The translations under genes were made by a program, and so were the position numbers. A stretch of DNA of 64,000 bases from assembly GCA_947627355.1 (NCBI GenBank), contig CANQVX010000002.1:111857-175856 (forward strand), written 5' to 3'. The notes below the pieces were generated by a model. It worked only from the letters and a program-made list of their open reading frames with translations, was not told the origin of the DNA and ran no database searches. Each line of letters starts with the position of its first letter. Position 1 is the first letter of the stretch. This document shows positions 6,905-15,671 of this stretch, piece by piece. The stretch is from an uncultured Bacilli bacterium (GTDB lineage Bacteria; Bacillota_I; Bacilli_A; RFN20; CAG-631).

Positions 6905-6918
6905 CTTGATGTTCTTTT
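6885..6918 (+). terminator. Terminator between GtrA gene and CDF gene
   Basis: A perfect 12-bp stem AAGAACATCAAG / CTTGATGTTCTT that begins inside the end of the GtrA-family gene, followed by TT. The convergent CDF gene ends at 6917, so it probably serves both. Confidence 0.75.
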
Positions 6919-8068
6919 AGTGATAATCACTATTTATTTTTAGTTCAAAATTAGGATAATTTTCTTTAATCTTATTAGATATATAAGTTATGAATTCGTT
7001 TTTTTCTTTTTCTTTTAGTTGATAATTAAAACTTAAGTCAAAAGTTATCTTTTGATTTATGATTCTTAAATCATGGAAAGTGATATCTTTATTTACTTCA
7101 TTTATCCAAGTCATTAAATCTTGATGTAACTTTTGATACAAACTATCATCCATGGCTACAGGATCCATATGAATAACCATATTAATATTAAATGTTTCAT
7201 ATATCTTAGTTTCTAAATTGTCGATTAATTCATGTATTTTTACTATGTTTTCACTTGCTGATACTTCTACATGCATTGATGCCATCATTCTACCAGGACC
7301 ATAATCATGAATAAGCAAATCATGGATTCCTAATACTCCTGGTTCATTTAATGAAAATAGTTCAATGGCTTTGATTAAACTATCATCAGCTTGTTTACCT
7401 AGTAATGTTTTAGATGTTTCAATGGTGATTTTAATACCGTTATAGACAATAAATAAGGATATCATAATGCCTATAACACCATCTAAAGAAAAGTTAATAT
7501 ATCTATTAAAGATTAAACCAATTACAACAACAAAAGTTGCTAAAACATCACCTAAACTATCATAAGATACTGATTTAAGTATCAATGAATTTATTTTCTT
7601 TGACATATAACGATTATAGAAAAACATCCATAGTTTAACTAAAATAGATACACCTAGAATGATAATAAACACTAAGTTATAAGTGGGTTTAGTGTTTAAT
7701 CTAATATGTTCAATAGATGATATAAATAACTGAGCCCCAGTAAAGATAATTAAAAATGAAATGATTAATGATGTTATATATTCAATTCTTCCATGACCAT
7801 ATGGATGATTACGGTCAGGCTTTTTATTGCTTAATTTAGTTCCTAATATACCAATAGTAGATGAAGCTAAATCAGTTAAATTATTCAAAGCATCAGAAAT
7901 AACACTGATACTATTAATAAATAAACCTAAAACAAATTTAAGCACAAAAAGAAAGAAATTACAGATAATTCCTAGAACACCACTTAATATATGATAAGAA
8001 GAACGTACCTTTTTGTCATTTACGTTTTCAGAATCTTTAATAGTTCTTTTTATTAAAAACCGAATCAT
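6917..8068 (-). CDS. Cation diffusion facilitator (CDF) metal transporter
   Basis: 383 residues. After a 25-residue basic lead, six membrane helices run from about 27 to 215, with the CDF metal-site motif SDALNNLTD (about 65-73) in helix 2, HPYGHGRIEY (about 96-105) after it, and a matching Asp in SYDSLGD in helix 5. The C-terminal 160 residues include the cytoplasmic ferredoxin-like dimer domain (HDLLIHDYGPGRMMASMHVEV) and an extra charged tail. CDF proteins export Zn, Mn, Fe or Co in exchange for protons. The DALNN variant is common in Firmicute members often linked to Mn or Fe; the metal is not determined here. Confidence 0.88.
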   Translation of the reverse strand: MIRFLIKRTIKDSENVNDKKVRSSYHILSGVLGIICNFFLFVLKFVLGLFINSISVISDALNNLTDLASSTIGILGTKLSNKKPDRNHPYGHGRIEYITSLIISFLIIFTGAQLFISSIEHIRLNTKPTYNLVFIIILGVSILVKLWMFFYNRYMSKKINSLILKSVSYDSLGDVLATFVVVIGLIFNRYINFSLDGVIGIMISLFIVYNGIKITIETSKTLLGKQADDSLIKAIELFSLNEPGVLGIHDLLIHDYGPGRMMASMHVEVSASENIVKIHELIDNLETKIYETFNINMVIHMDPVAMDDSLYQKLHQDLMTWINEVNKDITFHDLRIINQKITFDLSFNYQLKEKEKNEFITYISNKIKENYPNFELKINSDYH

Positions 8069-8167
8069 TTATTTCTAATTCCTTTCCATTTATTTTTATT
8101 ATACACAAAAAAGCAAAAAAAGTTTAAACTTTATTAGACATTTGTTAAAATGAAATAGGTGATTTGA

Positions 8168-8830
8168 ATGGTTAAAAAATATTTATATTTAGCTTTGATG
8201 GGATTAGCATCAGGCATTTGTATTGCTATTGGGGGAACTGTTTATTTATCAGTTGTTGAAACTTCAAAAGTATTAGGAGCCTTATTTTTCTGTATAGGCT
8301 TATTTATTATTATTTGTTATTCCTTTGCTTTGTTTACTGGCCGTGTTGGTTATGTATTTGAAAAGAAATGGACATATATCTTAGATTTAGTAATCATGTG
8401 GTTTAGTAATCTGCTTGGAACTGCTATAGTGGCCTTGTTATTTAGACAAACAAGACTATTTGATGCAGCATTTGAAGCAAGAGCTGTTGCATTAGTTGCT
8501 TCTAAAGCTAGTGAAAGTTGGTATGGAATTTTAATTCTTGCGATCTTTTGTGGAATGCTTGTTCATCTTGCAGTTCATACTCAAAAACTGGAAAAACTAC
8601 ATCCAGTGTTTAAAATAGTTGCTATCTTTGGTTGTATCAGTGTCTTTATCTTATGTGGTTTTGAACACGTTATAGCTGATATGTATTATGTTACTCTTGC
8701 TAATGCTTGGAGTCTTAAATGGATTGGTTATATTTTACTTATCACTTTAGGAAATAGTATTGGTGCTTGGATTATCTGGGGATTTGATAAAATAGCAACC
8801 AAAATAAAAGATTTAGAAAGCAAAAACTAA
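8168..8830 (+). CDS. Formate/nitrite transporter (FNT) family channel
   Basis: 220 residues, six membrane helices, somewhat short for FNT (usually 260-285) because the N-terminus is short. Family marks are FTGRVGYV after helix 2 (the L2 loop region), CGFEHVIADMYY (the FExxxANM-type motif) near residue 160, and GNxxGA in LGNSIGAWIIWG. FNT channels pass formate, nitrite, lactate or hydrosulfide with protons. Together with anaerobic NrdD, which can use formate as reductant, a formate role is attractive but inferred. The ATG has GGTGA about 5 bases upstream. Confidence 0.8.
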   Translation: MVKKYLYLALMGLASGICIAIGGTVYLSVVETSKVLGALFFCIGLFIIICYSFALFTGRVGYVFEKKWTYILDLVIMWFSNLLGTAIVALLFRQTRLFDAAFEARAVALVASKASESWYGILILAIFCGMLVHLAVHTQKLEKLHPVFKIVAIFGCISVFILCGFEHVIADMYYVTLANAWSLKWIGYILLITLGNSIGAWIIWGFDKIATKIKDLESKN

Positions 8831-8854
8831 CCATTCCACCGACAAATTTATAAT

Positions 8855-8880
8855 AAAAATGTGCCAAATGGCACATTTTT
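8855..8880. terminator. Bidirectional terminator between FNT and SNF2 genes
   Basis: A palindrome ATGTGCCA-AA-TGGCACAT flanked by A5 and T5+, positioned between two convergent genes. Confidence 0.85.
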
Positions 8881-11800
8881 TTAATAAGATAACAACGAAA
8901 TTAAATCATCAAGTGATAGTTTTTCAAGCATTTCTGCTTCATTAGAAAATACTCTATCAAATAAATCTTTCTTTCGAAGTTGTAGATTTAATATCTTTTC
9001 TTCTACTGAATCTTTAGTGATTAGTTTAAGTATTTGCACTTTTCTTTTTTGGCCAATTCGATAAACTCTATCACTTGCTTGACTTTCAGCACTGAAGTTC
9101 CACCAAGGATCATAATGAATAACAATATCAGCACTTGTAAGATTTAGGCCTGTGCCTCCAACTTTTAAGGAAATCAAGAAGACTTTAATGTTATCATTCT
9201 TGTTAAAATTTTCGGCTAATTCGGCTCTATTATCCATTTTAGTATCACCAACTAATAGATAAGTGTTAATGTTTCTTTCACTAAGCTTTGCTTGTAATAC
9301 TGTAAGCATTGAAGTAAAGTTTGAAAAGATTAAAATCTTATGACCAGCACTTATACTGTTTTCAACTAGTTCAATTGTTAGATTTAACTTAGCGCTTTCA
9401 CCAACATAATCATGTAAGTATAAGTTTGGATGACAACAAATTTGTCTTACCCGAGTTAACATCTTTAATACTTCAGAACGAGCTTGTTTAACATTTGCAA
9501 GTAATTGATTTCTAAACATATCAAGTGTTTTCTTATAAGCTTCTAATTGTTCACCTTCCATTTGTGAATAGATGACTTGTTCAGTTCTTTCTGGAAGTTC
9601 TTTTAAGACTTCTTTCTTAAGTCTTCTTATGATGAATGGTGAAATAAGTTTATTTAATTGATTCATCTTAGATTGGCTATTTTCTTTTACGATTTCATAT
9701 TCATATTCTTCTTTAAATAAATCATAAGTTTTTAAATAACCTGGTAAACAATAATCAAATATTGACCACAAGTCAGCTAAAGTGTTTTCAAGTGGTGTTC
9801 CAGTTACTGCAAATTTTGAAATAGCTGTAACACTTTTAACGCTTTCAGCGTTTTTGGTCATATAGTTTTTGATGTTTTGAGCTTCATCAATTACCATGAA
9901 ACGGAACTTTATGTCTTTATATAAATCAATATCTCTTTTTAGATAATCATAGGAAGTAATAAGAATTTGATTTTTATCGATAGAATGGATTGTTTTTTCT
10001 CTTGTAGGACCATTTCCAGTAACTAGAATAACATTGGCGTTTTGATGCCATTTTTTAAATTCGTTATACCAGTTATAGGTAAGGGATGAAGGACAAACAA
10101 TCAAACTAGGTAAATCAGTTTTAAATGATGATAACAAGGCAATGATTTGTAATGATTTTCCAAGGCCCATATCATCAGCAAGAATACCACCAGCCTTATA
10201 ATAAGCTAGGTTATAAAGCCAATTAAAACCTTCTTTTTGATATTCTCTTAGATAAGTGGCAAGTTGTGGTGATAAAGGATATTTCTTATTCTTATAATTC
10301 TTTAAATCATTTAGAAAACCACTGACTTCCTTAGGAATATTTTTGTTATCTAAGAGGTTTTCAATACGTAACATCTTAAATAATGGAATAGGCATTTCCT
10401 TCTTTAAATCTTTGATAGGAAGACCAATAGTTTCAACGATATCTTTCATATCGGCTAAGTATTTGTCATCAAGATTTAAAACAGTTCCATCTTTTAATAG
10501 ATGATATTTTTTATGTTTTTTCATGGCTTTTAAGACTTCATCTAAGTCGTTGATTGAAACAACATCTTCGTTGAAGACTAATTCAAGCCAGTTAGTGTTA
10601 AATCTAACTCCAACACCAGGAGATGTAAATGATTTGAAGTTTAATCTTTTGATAGAATCACTAACATAAACAGTTGCAAGTTCTTTTAACTTTGGAATAT
10701 CGTTTTTTAGAAAATCAAAGATAAGTATTTCATCATCCATGACATAAGTGTTTTCAAAAGTTGTTTTAAAGAAATGTAATGTGAGTAATTCATCAAAGAA
10801 AGTTTCTTCTTGAGCTTCATTAGGGAAATAGCCCTTTTTAATAGCTTCTTCTCTTTCTAATGAATGATATAAAAACTTATATTTCAAGAATAATTCACCA
10901 TCTTCTAAATCTAGATAAGCTTCAGCTTCGAGATTAGAACAATTGTTATGGGTTTCGAATTCTTCTTTGTTTACAATAGTTATACAGTTTTCAATTTGTG
11001 GATAAATATAAGTAAAGAATTGATTATACATTTGACTATTGAAAACAATATCTTGTTGGAATAAAGAAATAACTAATGGAATAAGTTGTGGATTATGAAC
11101 ATTGTCAAGACAATATAACTTTTGACCACGGATAACATAATAACTTCTACCAACCCAGAATAAACGCATAGCCTTTTTATTTTGAATTGAAAGTGTATTT
11201 TTATCGAACAAAAGGTTCAAATCGAAATCTTCATCAGTGTATTCTAATTCATAAGTGGCTTCATTTAAAACTAATTCTACTTTCTTTCCAATATAAGCAT
11301 CAAAACATTTTTTGAAGACAATATTTGGTAGTAGTATTTTTCGTTTAGAATCAAAATAACCACTGTTTTCTTTTTGTTTATAATTGATATAGTCTTTCAA
11401 GTCATCGATTAAAGTTCTACTTTCTTTATCAAAAGCAGAACTATTATGGACAAACTCTAAATCTTTACCATATTTAAACGACAAACGATTATCAATGTTT
11501 TCATAGAAAACTTGAATGTTTTTAACAAAATAAGTTTTGTCTTTACTAATCTTTAATTCAACACCAACTTCATTTTGGTAAATATGGAAAATAGGTGTTA
11601 AATGGATATCAAGACTAGTGCTTTTTTTATAAAAGTCTAAAAGAGAGGATAATTGGTTAACCTCTTTTCTTGATGTGGTGATTTCATTTATTTTTAAGAA
11701 AAACGCAACAATATGTTTGCAATAGCCTTCATAATTCAAATAATAGTCGCATTCGCATGTAGCGTGTGTAACTTTGCCTTGTAGATTAACTTTTGCAACG

Positions 11801-11976
11801 ACTGGATAACTTTTATTAGTCATTCCAGTTACGATCCCCTCGTATACATCTTCGTCCATTTCGTTTCTATGGCATTGTAGAACAACTTTTTTATTTGTAT
11901 ATAATTCGTAGGCTTTAGGATATGTATCACCATCAATGGTATTTCTAATAATTTCTTTAATATCAAATTTATTCAT
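8881..11976 (-). CDS. SNF2-family DNA helicase/ATPase with SWIM zinc finger
   Basis: 1,031 residues. A SWIM zinc finger near residues 73-90 (CECDYYL...GYCKH, CxC..CxH) is followed by a long bacterial SNF2-associated region to about 570. The SNF2 ATPase comes next: DDMGLGKS (Walker A, about 602), DEAQN (Walker B, about 697), TGTPLEN, then the C-terminal helicase lobe with HYDPWWNFSAESQASDRVYRIGQ. This domain order is the standard bacterial SWIM-SNF2 type, thought to remodel protein-DNA or transcription complexes. Here it stands alone, with an extended -10 promoter upstream and a shared terminator downstream. Not a restriction or defence cluster by context. Confidence 0.92.
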   Translation of the reverse strand: MNKFDIKEIIRNTIDGDTYPKAYELYTNKKVVLQCHRNEMDEDVYEGIVTGMTNKSYPVVAKVNLQGKVTHATCECDYYLNYEGYCKHIVAFFLKINEITTSRKEVNQLSSLLDFYKKSTSLDIHLTPIFHIYQNEVGVELKISKDKTYFVKNIQVFYENIDNRLSFKYGKDLEFVHNSSAFDKESRTLIDDLKDYINYKQKENSGYFDSKRKILLPNIVFKKCFDAYIGKKVELVLNEATYELEYTDEDFDLNLLFDKNTLSIQNKKAMRLFWVGRSYYVIRGQKLYCLDNVHNPQLIPLVISLFQQDIVFNSQMYNQFFTYIYPQIENCITIVNKEEFETHNNCSNLEAEAYLDLEDGELFLKYKFLYHSLEREEAIKKGYFPNEAQEETFFDELLTLHFFKTTFENTYVMDDEILIFDFLKNDIPKLKELATVYVSDSIKRLNFKSFTSPGVGVRFNTNWLELVFNEDVVSINDLDEVLKAMKKHKKYHLLKDGTVLNLDDKYLADMKDIVETIGLPIKDLKKEMPIPLFKMLRIENLLDNKNIPKEVSGFLNDLKNYKNKKYPLSPQLATYLREYQKEGFNWLYNLAYYKAGGILADDMGLGKSLQIIALLSSFKTDLPSLIVCPSSLTYNWYNEFKKWHQNANVILVTGNGPTREKTIHSIDKNQILITSYDYLKRDIDLYKDIKFRFMVIDEAQNIKNYMTKNAESVKSVTAISKFAVTGTPLENTLADLWSIFDYCLPGYLKTYDLFKEEYEYEIVKENSQSKMNQLNKLISPFIIRRLKKEVLKELPERTEQVIYSQMEGEQLEAYKKTLDMFRNQLLANVKQARSEVLKMLTRVRQICCHPNLYLHDYVGESAKLNLTIELVENSISAGHKILIFSNFTSMLTVLQAKLSERNINTYLLVGDTKMDNRAELAENFNKNDNIKVFLISLKVGGTGLNLTSADIVIHYDPWWNFSAESQASDRVYRIGQKRKVQILKLITKDSVEEKILNLQLRKKDLFDRVFSNEAEMLEKLSLDDLISLLSY

Positions 11977-11997
11977 GCATATCTCACCCGATTTTTA

Positions 11998-12006
11998 ATT
12001 ATATCA
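11998..12006 (-). promoter_or_regulatory. Extended -10 promoter of the SNF2 gene
   Basis: Minus strand TGATATAAT directly upstream, with GGTGAGATATGC leading to the ATG at 11976. Confidence 0.55.
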
Positions 12007-12094
12007 TATTTTTATTTTGTTTTGTTGAACTATTTTTTTAAATGGCAAATTGGATCCCTTTTAAGCATTTAAAACTGTCGATAAAAAGGACTAT

Positions 12095-13816
12095 TTACTT
12101 TTCAAGTGAAGCATAATACATAGTCGCATATGCTTTGTTTAATTGTAATAACTCTTCATGTGTTCCTTGTTCAACTATGCCATCTTTTCCAAGAACAATG
12201 ATGTTATCACAATTTTTAATTGTAGTTAATCTATGAGCAATGGTAATAGTAGTTCTATTAATAGACAATTCGTTTAAAGATTCTTGAATTAGTTTTTCAG
12301 TAATGTTATCTAATGATGAAGTTGCTTCATCTAAGATAATCATCTTAGGATTCTTTAAAAATAGTCTTGCTATAGAGATTCTTTGTTTTTGTCCCCCTGA
12401 TAGACGTACACCTTTTTCACCAGTCATAGTGTCATATTTATCAGGTAAAGACATAATAAAGTCATGAATGTTGGCCTTTTTAGCGGCTTCTACTACTTCA
12501 TCAAAACTAGCATTAGGCTTACCATATAAAATATTATCTTTGATAGTACCCCAGAAGATAAAGACATCTTGTTGAACATGACCAATAGAACTTCTTAAAG
12601 AATATAAGTCATAATCTTTGATGTTGATATCATCTATTAAAATATTTCCTTCATTAACATCATAAAACCTTGGTATTAGTTTTGAAATGGTGCTTTTTCC
12701 AACACCTGTTTCACCAACTAAAGCTATTTTTTGACCGGCTTTGATGTTTAATGAAAAATGATTAAGAACATCTTTAGAATCAGATTCATAATGGAAGGTA
12801 ACATTGTCGAAGCAAATATTTCCGATAAATTCATGGTTTTTAATACAATCTGGTTTAGAAACAATGGTTGTTTTAGTTTGCATAACATTATAGAAACGTT
12901 CGAAACTTGACCAACCTTGTTGCCATTGTTCCATAGTGTTACTCAATTTAGAAACAGGTGAAATTAGAAAGTTAATATATAGGAAAAAGGCAACTAAATC
13001 TTCCAATTTAAATCCTGTTTTATCTTGATGAATAACCATTAATGAACCAACTACAAGTAACAACAAATTAGTAATATTAGTAAACAAATTAATTGTTGAT
13101 GAAAAAAGCCCTAGTTCTTTAAATGATTGTTTTCTAGCATTTTGATATTCCATATTAGTTATAGCAAAATTATCAATTTCATATTGTTCATTGTTATAAG
13201 CTTTGGTTAAAGAAATACCACTTAAACTGCTTTCAACCTTGGCTGAAAGTTCACCTTGTTCAATTCTAACTTTTCTAAAACTAGTCATTAGTTTTCTTCT
13301 TCTAAACAAAGCAAAAATAAGTAAAGCAAGGATTGATACAAAGCATATCAAGGTTAGATAAACATTGATAAATAATAAAATGATAAAACTACCAAAGATC
13401 ATAACTAAAGAGACAAGTAAATCCTCAGGAACATGGTGAGCAGCCTCAGATAAATCATGTAAATGAGTTGTAAGGTTAGCTAATAGTTCACCAGATTTCT
13501 TGTTTTCAAAATATTGATAATCTAGGGTTTCAAACTTTTTAAACAAATCACTACGCATATCAGTTTCTACTTTTATTCCTAGATAATGGCCATAATAACC
13601 TATGATAAAAGCAAAGCAAAATCTAAGCAAATAGAACATAAGCAAAATAATGCCAACGCTTATTATGGCGTTGACAGTAGAATATTTGCCCGATAAAACA
13701 CTTCTGGTGGCTAGTGGAAAGATTAAATCAATTCCGGCCATGATAAAAACACATGCTATATCTAGGATAAGTAGTTTAATATGCTTTTTATAATATGAAC
13801 AAAACTTTTTAAACAT
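12095..13816 (-). CDS. ABC exporter, fused membrane and ATPase domains
   Basis: 573 residues, a half-transporter of the MsbA/LmrA/BmrA type. Residues 1-320 hold six membrane helices; the nucleotide-binding domain has GETGVGKST (Walker A, about 367-375), LSGGQKQR (signature, about 472), ILDEATSSLD (Walker B) and the switch His in TIAHR. It would act as a homodimer, or as a heterodimer with a gene elsewhere, to export lipids, drugs or peptides. Substrate cannot be read from sequence. It starts 6 bases after mscL with no clear ribosome binding site, so it is probably coupled to mscL translation. Confidence 0.9.
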   Translation of the reverse strand: MFKKFCSYYKKHIKLLILDIACVFIMAGIDLIFPLATRSVLSGKYSTVNAIISVGIILLMFYLLRFCFAFIIGYYGHYLGIKVETDMRSDLFKKFETLDYQYFENKKSGELLANLTTHLHDLSEAAHHVPEDLLVSLVMIFGSFIILLFINVYLTLICFVSILALLIFALFRRRKLMTSFRKVRIEQGELSAKVESSLSGISLTKAYNNEQYEIDNFAITNMEYQNARKQSFKELGLFSSTINLFTNITNLLLLVVGSLMVIHQDKTGFKLEDLVAFFLYINFLISPVSKLSNTMEQWQQGWSSFERFYNVMQTKTTIVSKPDCIKNHEFIGNICFDNVTFHYESDSKDVLNHFSLNIKAGQKIALVGETGVGKSTISKLIPRFYDVNEGNILIDDINIKDYDLYSLRSSIGHVQQDVFIFWGTIKDNILYGKPNASFDEVVEAAKKANIHDFIMSLPDKYDTMTGEKGVRLSGGQKQRISIARLFLKNPKMIILDEATSSLDNITEKLIQESLNELSINRTTITIAHRLTTIKNCDNIIVLGKDGIVEQGTHEELLQLNKAYATMYYASLEK

Positions 13817-13822
13817 TTCTAA

Positions 13823-14395
13823 TTATTTTTTATTTTGTTGTTCTTTTTGTTCTAATAATAAGTTACGAATTTCAGTTAAAATATCTAATTCAGTAACAAC
13901 TGGTGCAACAGGTTCTGCTGGAACTTCTTCAACTGGATTAGCTGCTTCTTCTTCAGCCTTACGTTTTTCTTCAAATTCTTTTCTCTTATTGCTTAAGTGT
14001 GTAGCAACTTTAACAATGATAAATAATGTTAAAGCAATAAATAAGAAATTGATGATAGATTCGATAAATGAAGACCAAGAAATATAGTTAACAGAATAAT
14101 ATTCAACACCATTAACTACAACTGGAGTTACACCAGCAGAAACATCTGCTGAAACTTCAGACATTTTTACAGAGTTTGGTAATACTGTAACTAATTCAGC
14201 ATTGTCTCTTCCAAAAACATAAGATAATACCCAGTTTACGATAGGCATTAAAACTCTTTGGTTTAAGGTTGTTACGATAGTATTGAACGCACCGCCAATA
14301 ATAACGCCAACAGCTAAATCAAGAATGTTTCCTTTAGAAATAAATTCTTTAAATTCCTTGATAAAACCTTTTTTTTCTTTTTTCTTTTTACTCAT
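13823..14395 (-). CDS. mscL: Large-conductance mechanosensitive channel MscL
   Basis: 190 residues from the ATG at 14395; a GTG at 14407 is in frame but crowds the GGGGAG site. The MscL signature KEFISKGNILDLAVGVIIGGAFNTIV (helix 1 pore, GNxxDLAVGVIIG) is near residues 15-40, and the second helix INFLFIALTLFIIVKV near 115. The protein is longer than usual (about 130-150): it carries an enlarged periplasmic loop and a tail rich in Glu, Pro and Val (EEVPAEPVAPVV) before the final helix, which resembles the cytoplasmic bundle. MscL releases solutes at hypo-osmotic shock. First gene of an mscL-ABC pair. Confidence 0.9.
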   Translation of the reverse strand: MSKKKKEKKGFIKEFKEFISKGNILDLAVGVIIGGAFNTIVTTLNQRVLMPIVNWVLSYVFGRDNAELVTVLPNSVKMSEVSADVSAGVTPVVVNGVEYYSVNYISWSSFIESIINFLFIALTLFIIVKVATHLSNKRKEFEEKRKAEEEAANPVEEVPAEPVAPVVTELDILTEIRNLLLEQKEQQNKK

Positions 14396-14584
14396 AATAA
14401 TTTTCACTCCCCAACGCCTCTAATATAACATAAATTAAGCCACTAAAAAAGAGAAAAATTTAAAAAAGTAATTTATTATAAATAAATTAAACGTTCGATA
14501 AAAAGGAAAAAAATAAAAAAGAAAAGCCTTAAAAATCACAATTTTTTAAAACAATTTAAAAATTTGTCGACAGAACCAATAAAA

Positions 14585-14606
14585 AATGTGGGGATTAACC
14601 CACATT
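14585..14606 (-). terminator. Terminator of the GHL10-nagB operon
   Basis: Minus strand AATGTGGG / CCCACATT stem, 6-base loop, then six T. It overlaps the stop codon of the zinc-ribbon gene. The remaining 14408-14580 is AT-rich with no gene; it carries two copies of the TCGAYARAA motif. Confidence 0.8.
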
Positions 14607-14944
14607 TAGTCTTTATAATTACTATCAATTGTATTGTTATGAGCTACATCTAAACCAATTAGATTCAAGATGTCTCTTAGTTCGTAAACAACAAATGAAT
14701 CAATAGTGGTTTTTTCAAAATCATCAACAAAACAAACATTATCTTTTTTTATTAGTTTTTTCATAAGTTTTTGAATCTTTTTATTGATTTCTATATCTTG
14801 TTGAGATAGATAGAAATCATATGAAGTTTTAAAAGCTTTTTCATAGTAATAATGACCACAATGAGGACAATTTACTTCAACAACCAATAAATCTTTATTT
14901 GTAACATTTGCTTTGTTATTACATATTAAGCATTTATCTTCCAT
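14606..14944 (-). CDS. Small zinc-ribbon protein of unknown function
   Basis: 112 residues. The first 35 residues form a zinc ribbon: CLIC (Cys5, Cys8) and CPHCGHYYYE (about 26-29). The rest is charged and helical with no known motif. It begins one base after the nagB stop, so it is the last gene of the GHL10-nagB operon. Zinc ribbons of this kind often bind RNA, DNA or a protein partner; nothing here tells which. I do not recognise the family. Confidence 0.6.
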   Translation of the reverse strand: MEDKCLICNNKANVTNKDLLVVEVNCPHCGHYYYEKAFKTSYDFYLSQQDIEINKKIQKLMKKLIKKDNVCFVDDFEKTTIDSFVVYELRDILNLIGLDVAHNNTIDSNYKD

Positions 14945-14945
14945 T

Positions 14946-15671
14946 TTATTTATTTAGTAATGATGCTGCTTCAAAGTCAACATAGATGGTTGCATCTGGG
15001 TGGTTTTTAAGTACACTTACTGGTAATGAACTAGTAACATCACCTTCAACCAAAGCTTTGATTGCTTTTGCTTTTTTAGGACCAGTAGCAATTAAAACAA
15101 TTTTCTTTGCTTTCATGATTGAAGCAAGGCCCATACTAACTGCATGAGTAGGAACTTCATCAATTGAATTGAAAAAACGAGCATTATCTTTTCTAGTTGA
15201 TTCATCTAATGTAACGATATGAGTTAATGAATCTAATGGAGTGCCAGGTTCATTAAAAGCAATGTGACCATTTGAACCAATGCCAAGGATTTGTAAATCG
15301 ATGCCACCAGCTTTTTCAATTTCTTTATCATATTGTTTTGCCGTTTCATTAGTCATATTTAATCCTGATGGAACTCTAGTATTGTTTTTATCAATATCAA
15401 TGTGATCAAACAAATTATGATTCATGAAATAACGATATGATTGGTTATGATTTCCATCAAGGCCAACATATTCATCAAGATTAAAGGTTTTAACTTGTTT
15501 AAAAGAAACTTTGTTTTCTTTACAAGCTTTTACTAATAAAGCATAAACTCCAAGTGGAGAAGAACCAGTAGCTAAACCTAAAATACAATTAGGTTTGTTA
15601 TTAATTGTTTCGATAAATAAATTAGCAACTTCTTCATCAATCTTTTGGGTATCTAAAATTTTAATTTCCAT
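14946..15671 (-). CDS. nagB: Glucosamine-6-phosphate deaminase
   Basis: 241 residues, the full length of Firmicute NagB. Motifs: LGLATGSSPLGVY (about 31-43), FNLDEYVGL (catalytic Asp), GIGSNGHIAFNEPG (about 125-138, catalytic His) and SMGLASIM. It converts glucosamine-6-phosphate to fructose-6-phosphate and ammonia, the last step of amino-sugar use. The start overlaps the GHL10 gene by 19 bases, with GAAAGAAGGA upstream of the ATG. No nagA is seen in the window. The link to a glycosidase suggests use of amino sugars released from cell wall or host glycans (inference). Confidence 0.92.
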   Translation of the reverse strand: MEIKILDTQKIDEEVANLFIETINNKPNCILGLATGSSPLGVYALLVKACKENKVSFKQVKTFNLDEYVGLDGNHNQSYRYFMNHNLFDHIDIDKNNTRVPSGLNMTNETAKQYDKEIEKAGGIDLQILGIGSNGHIAFNEPGTPLDSLTHIVTLDESTRKDNARFFNSIDEVPTHAVSMGLASIMKAKKIVLIATGPKKAKAIKALVEGDVTSSLPVSVLKNHPDATIYVDFEAASLLNK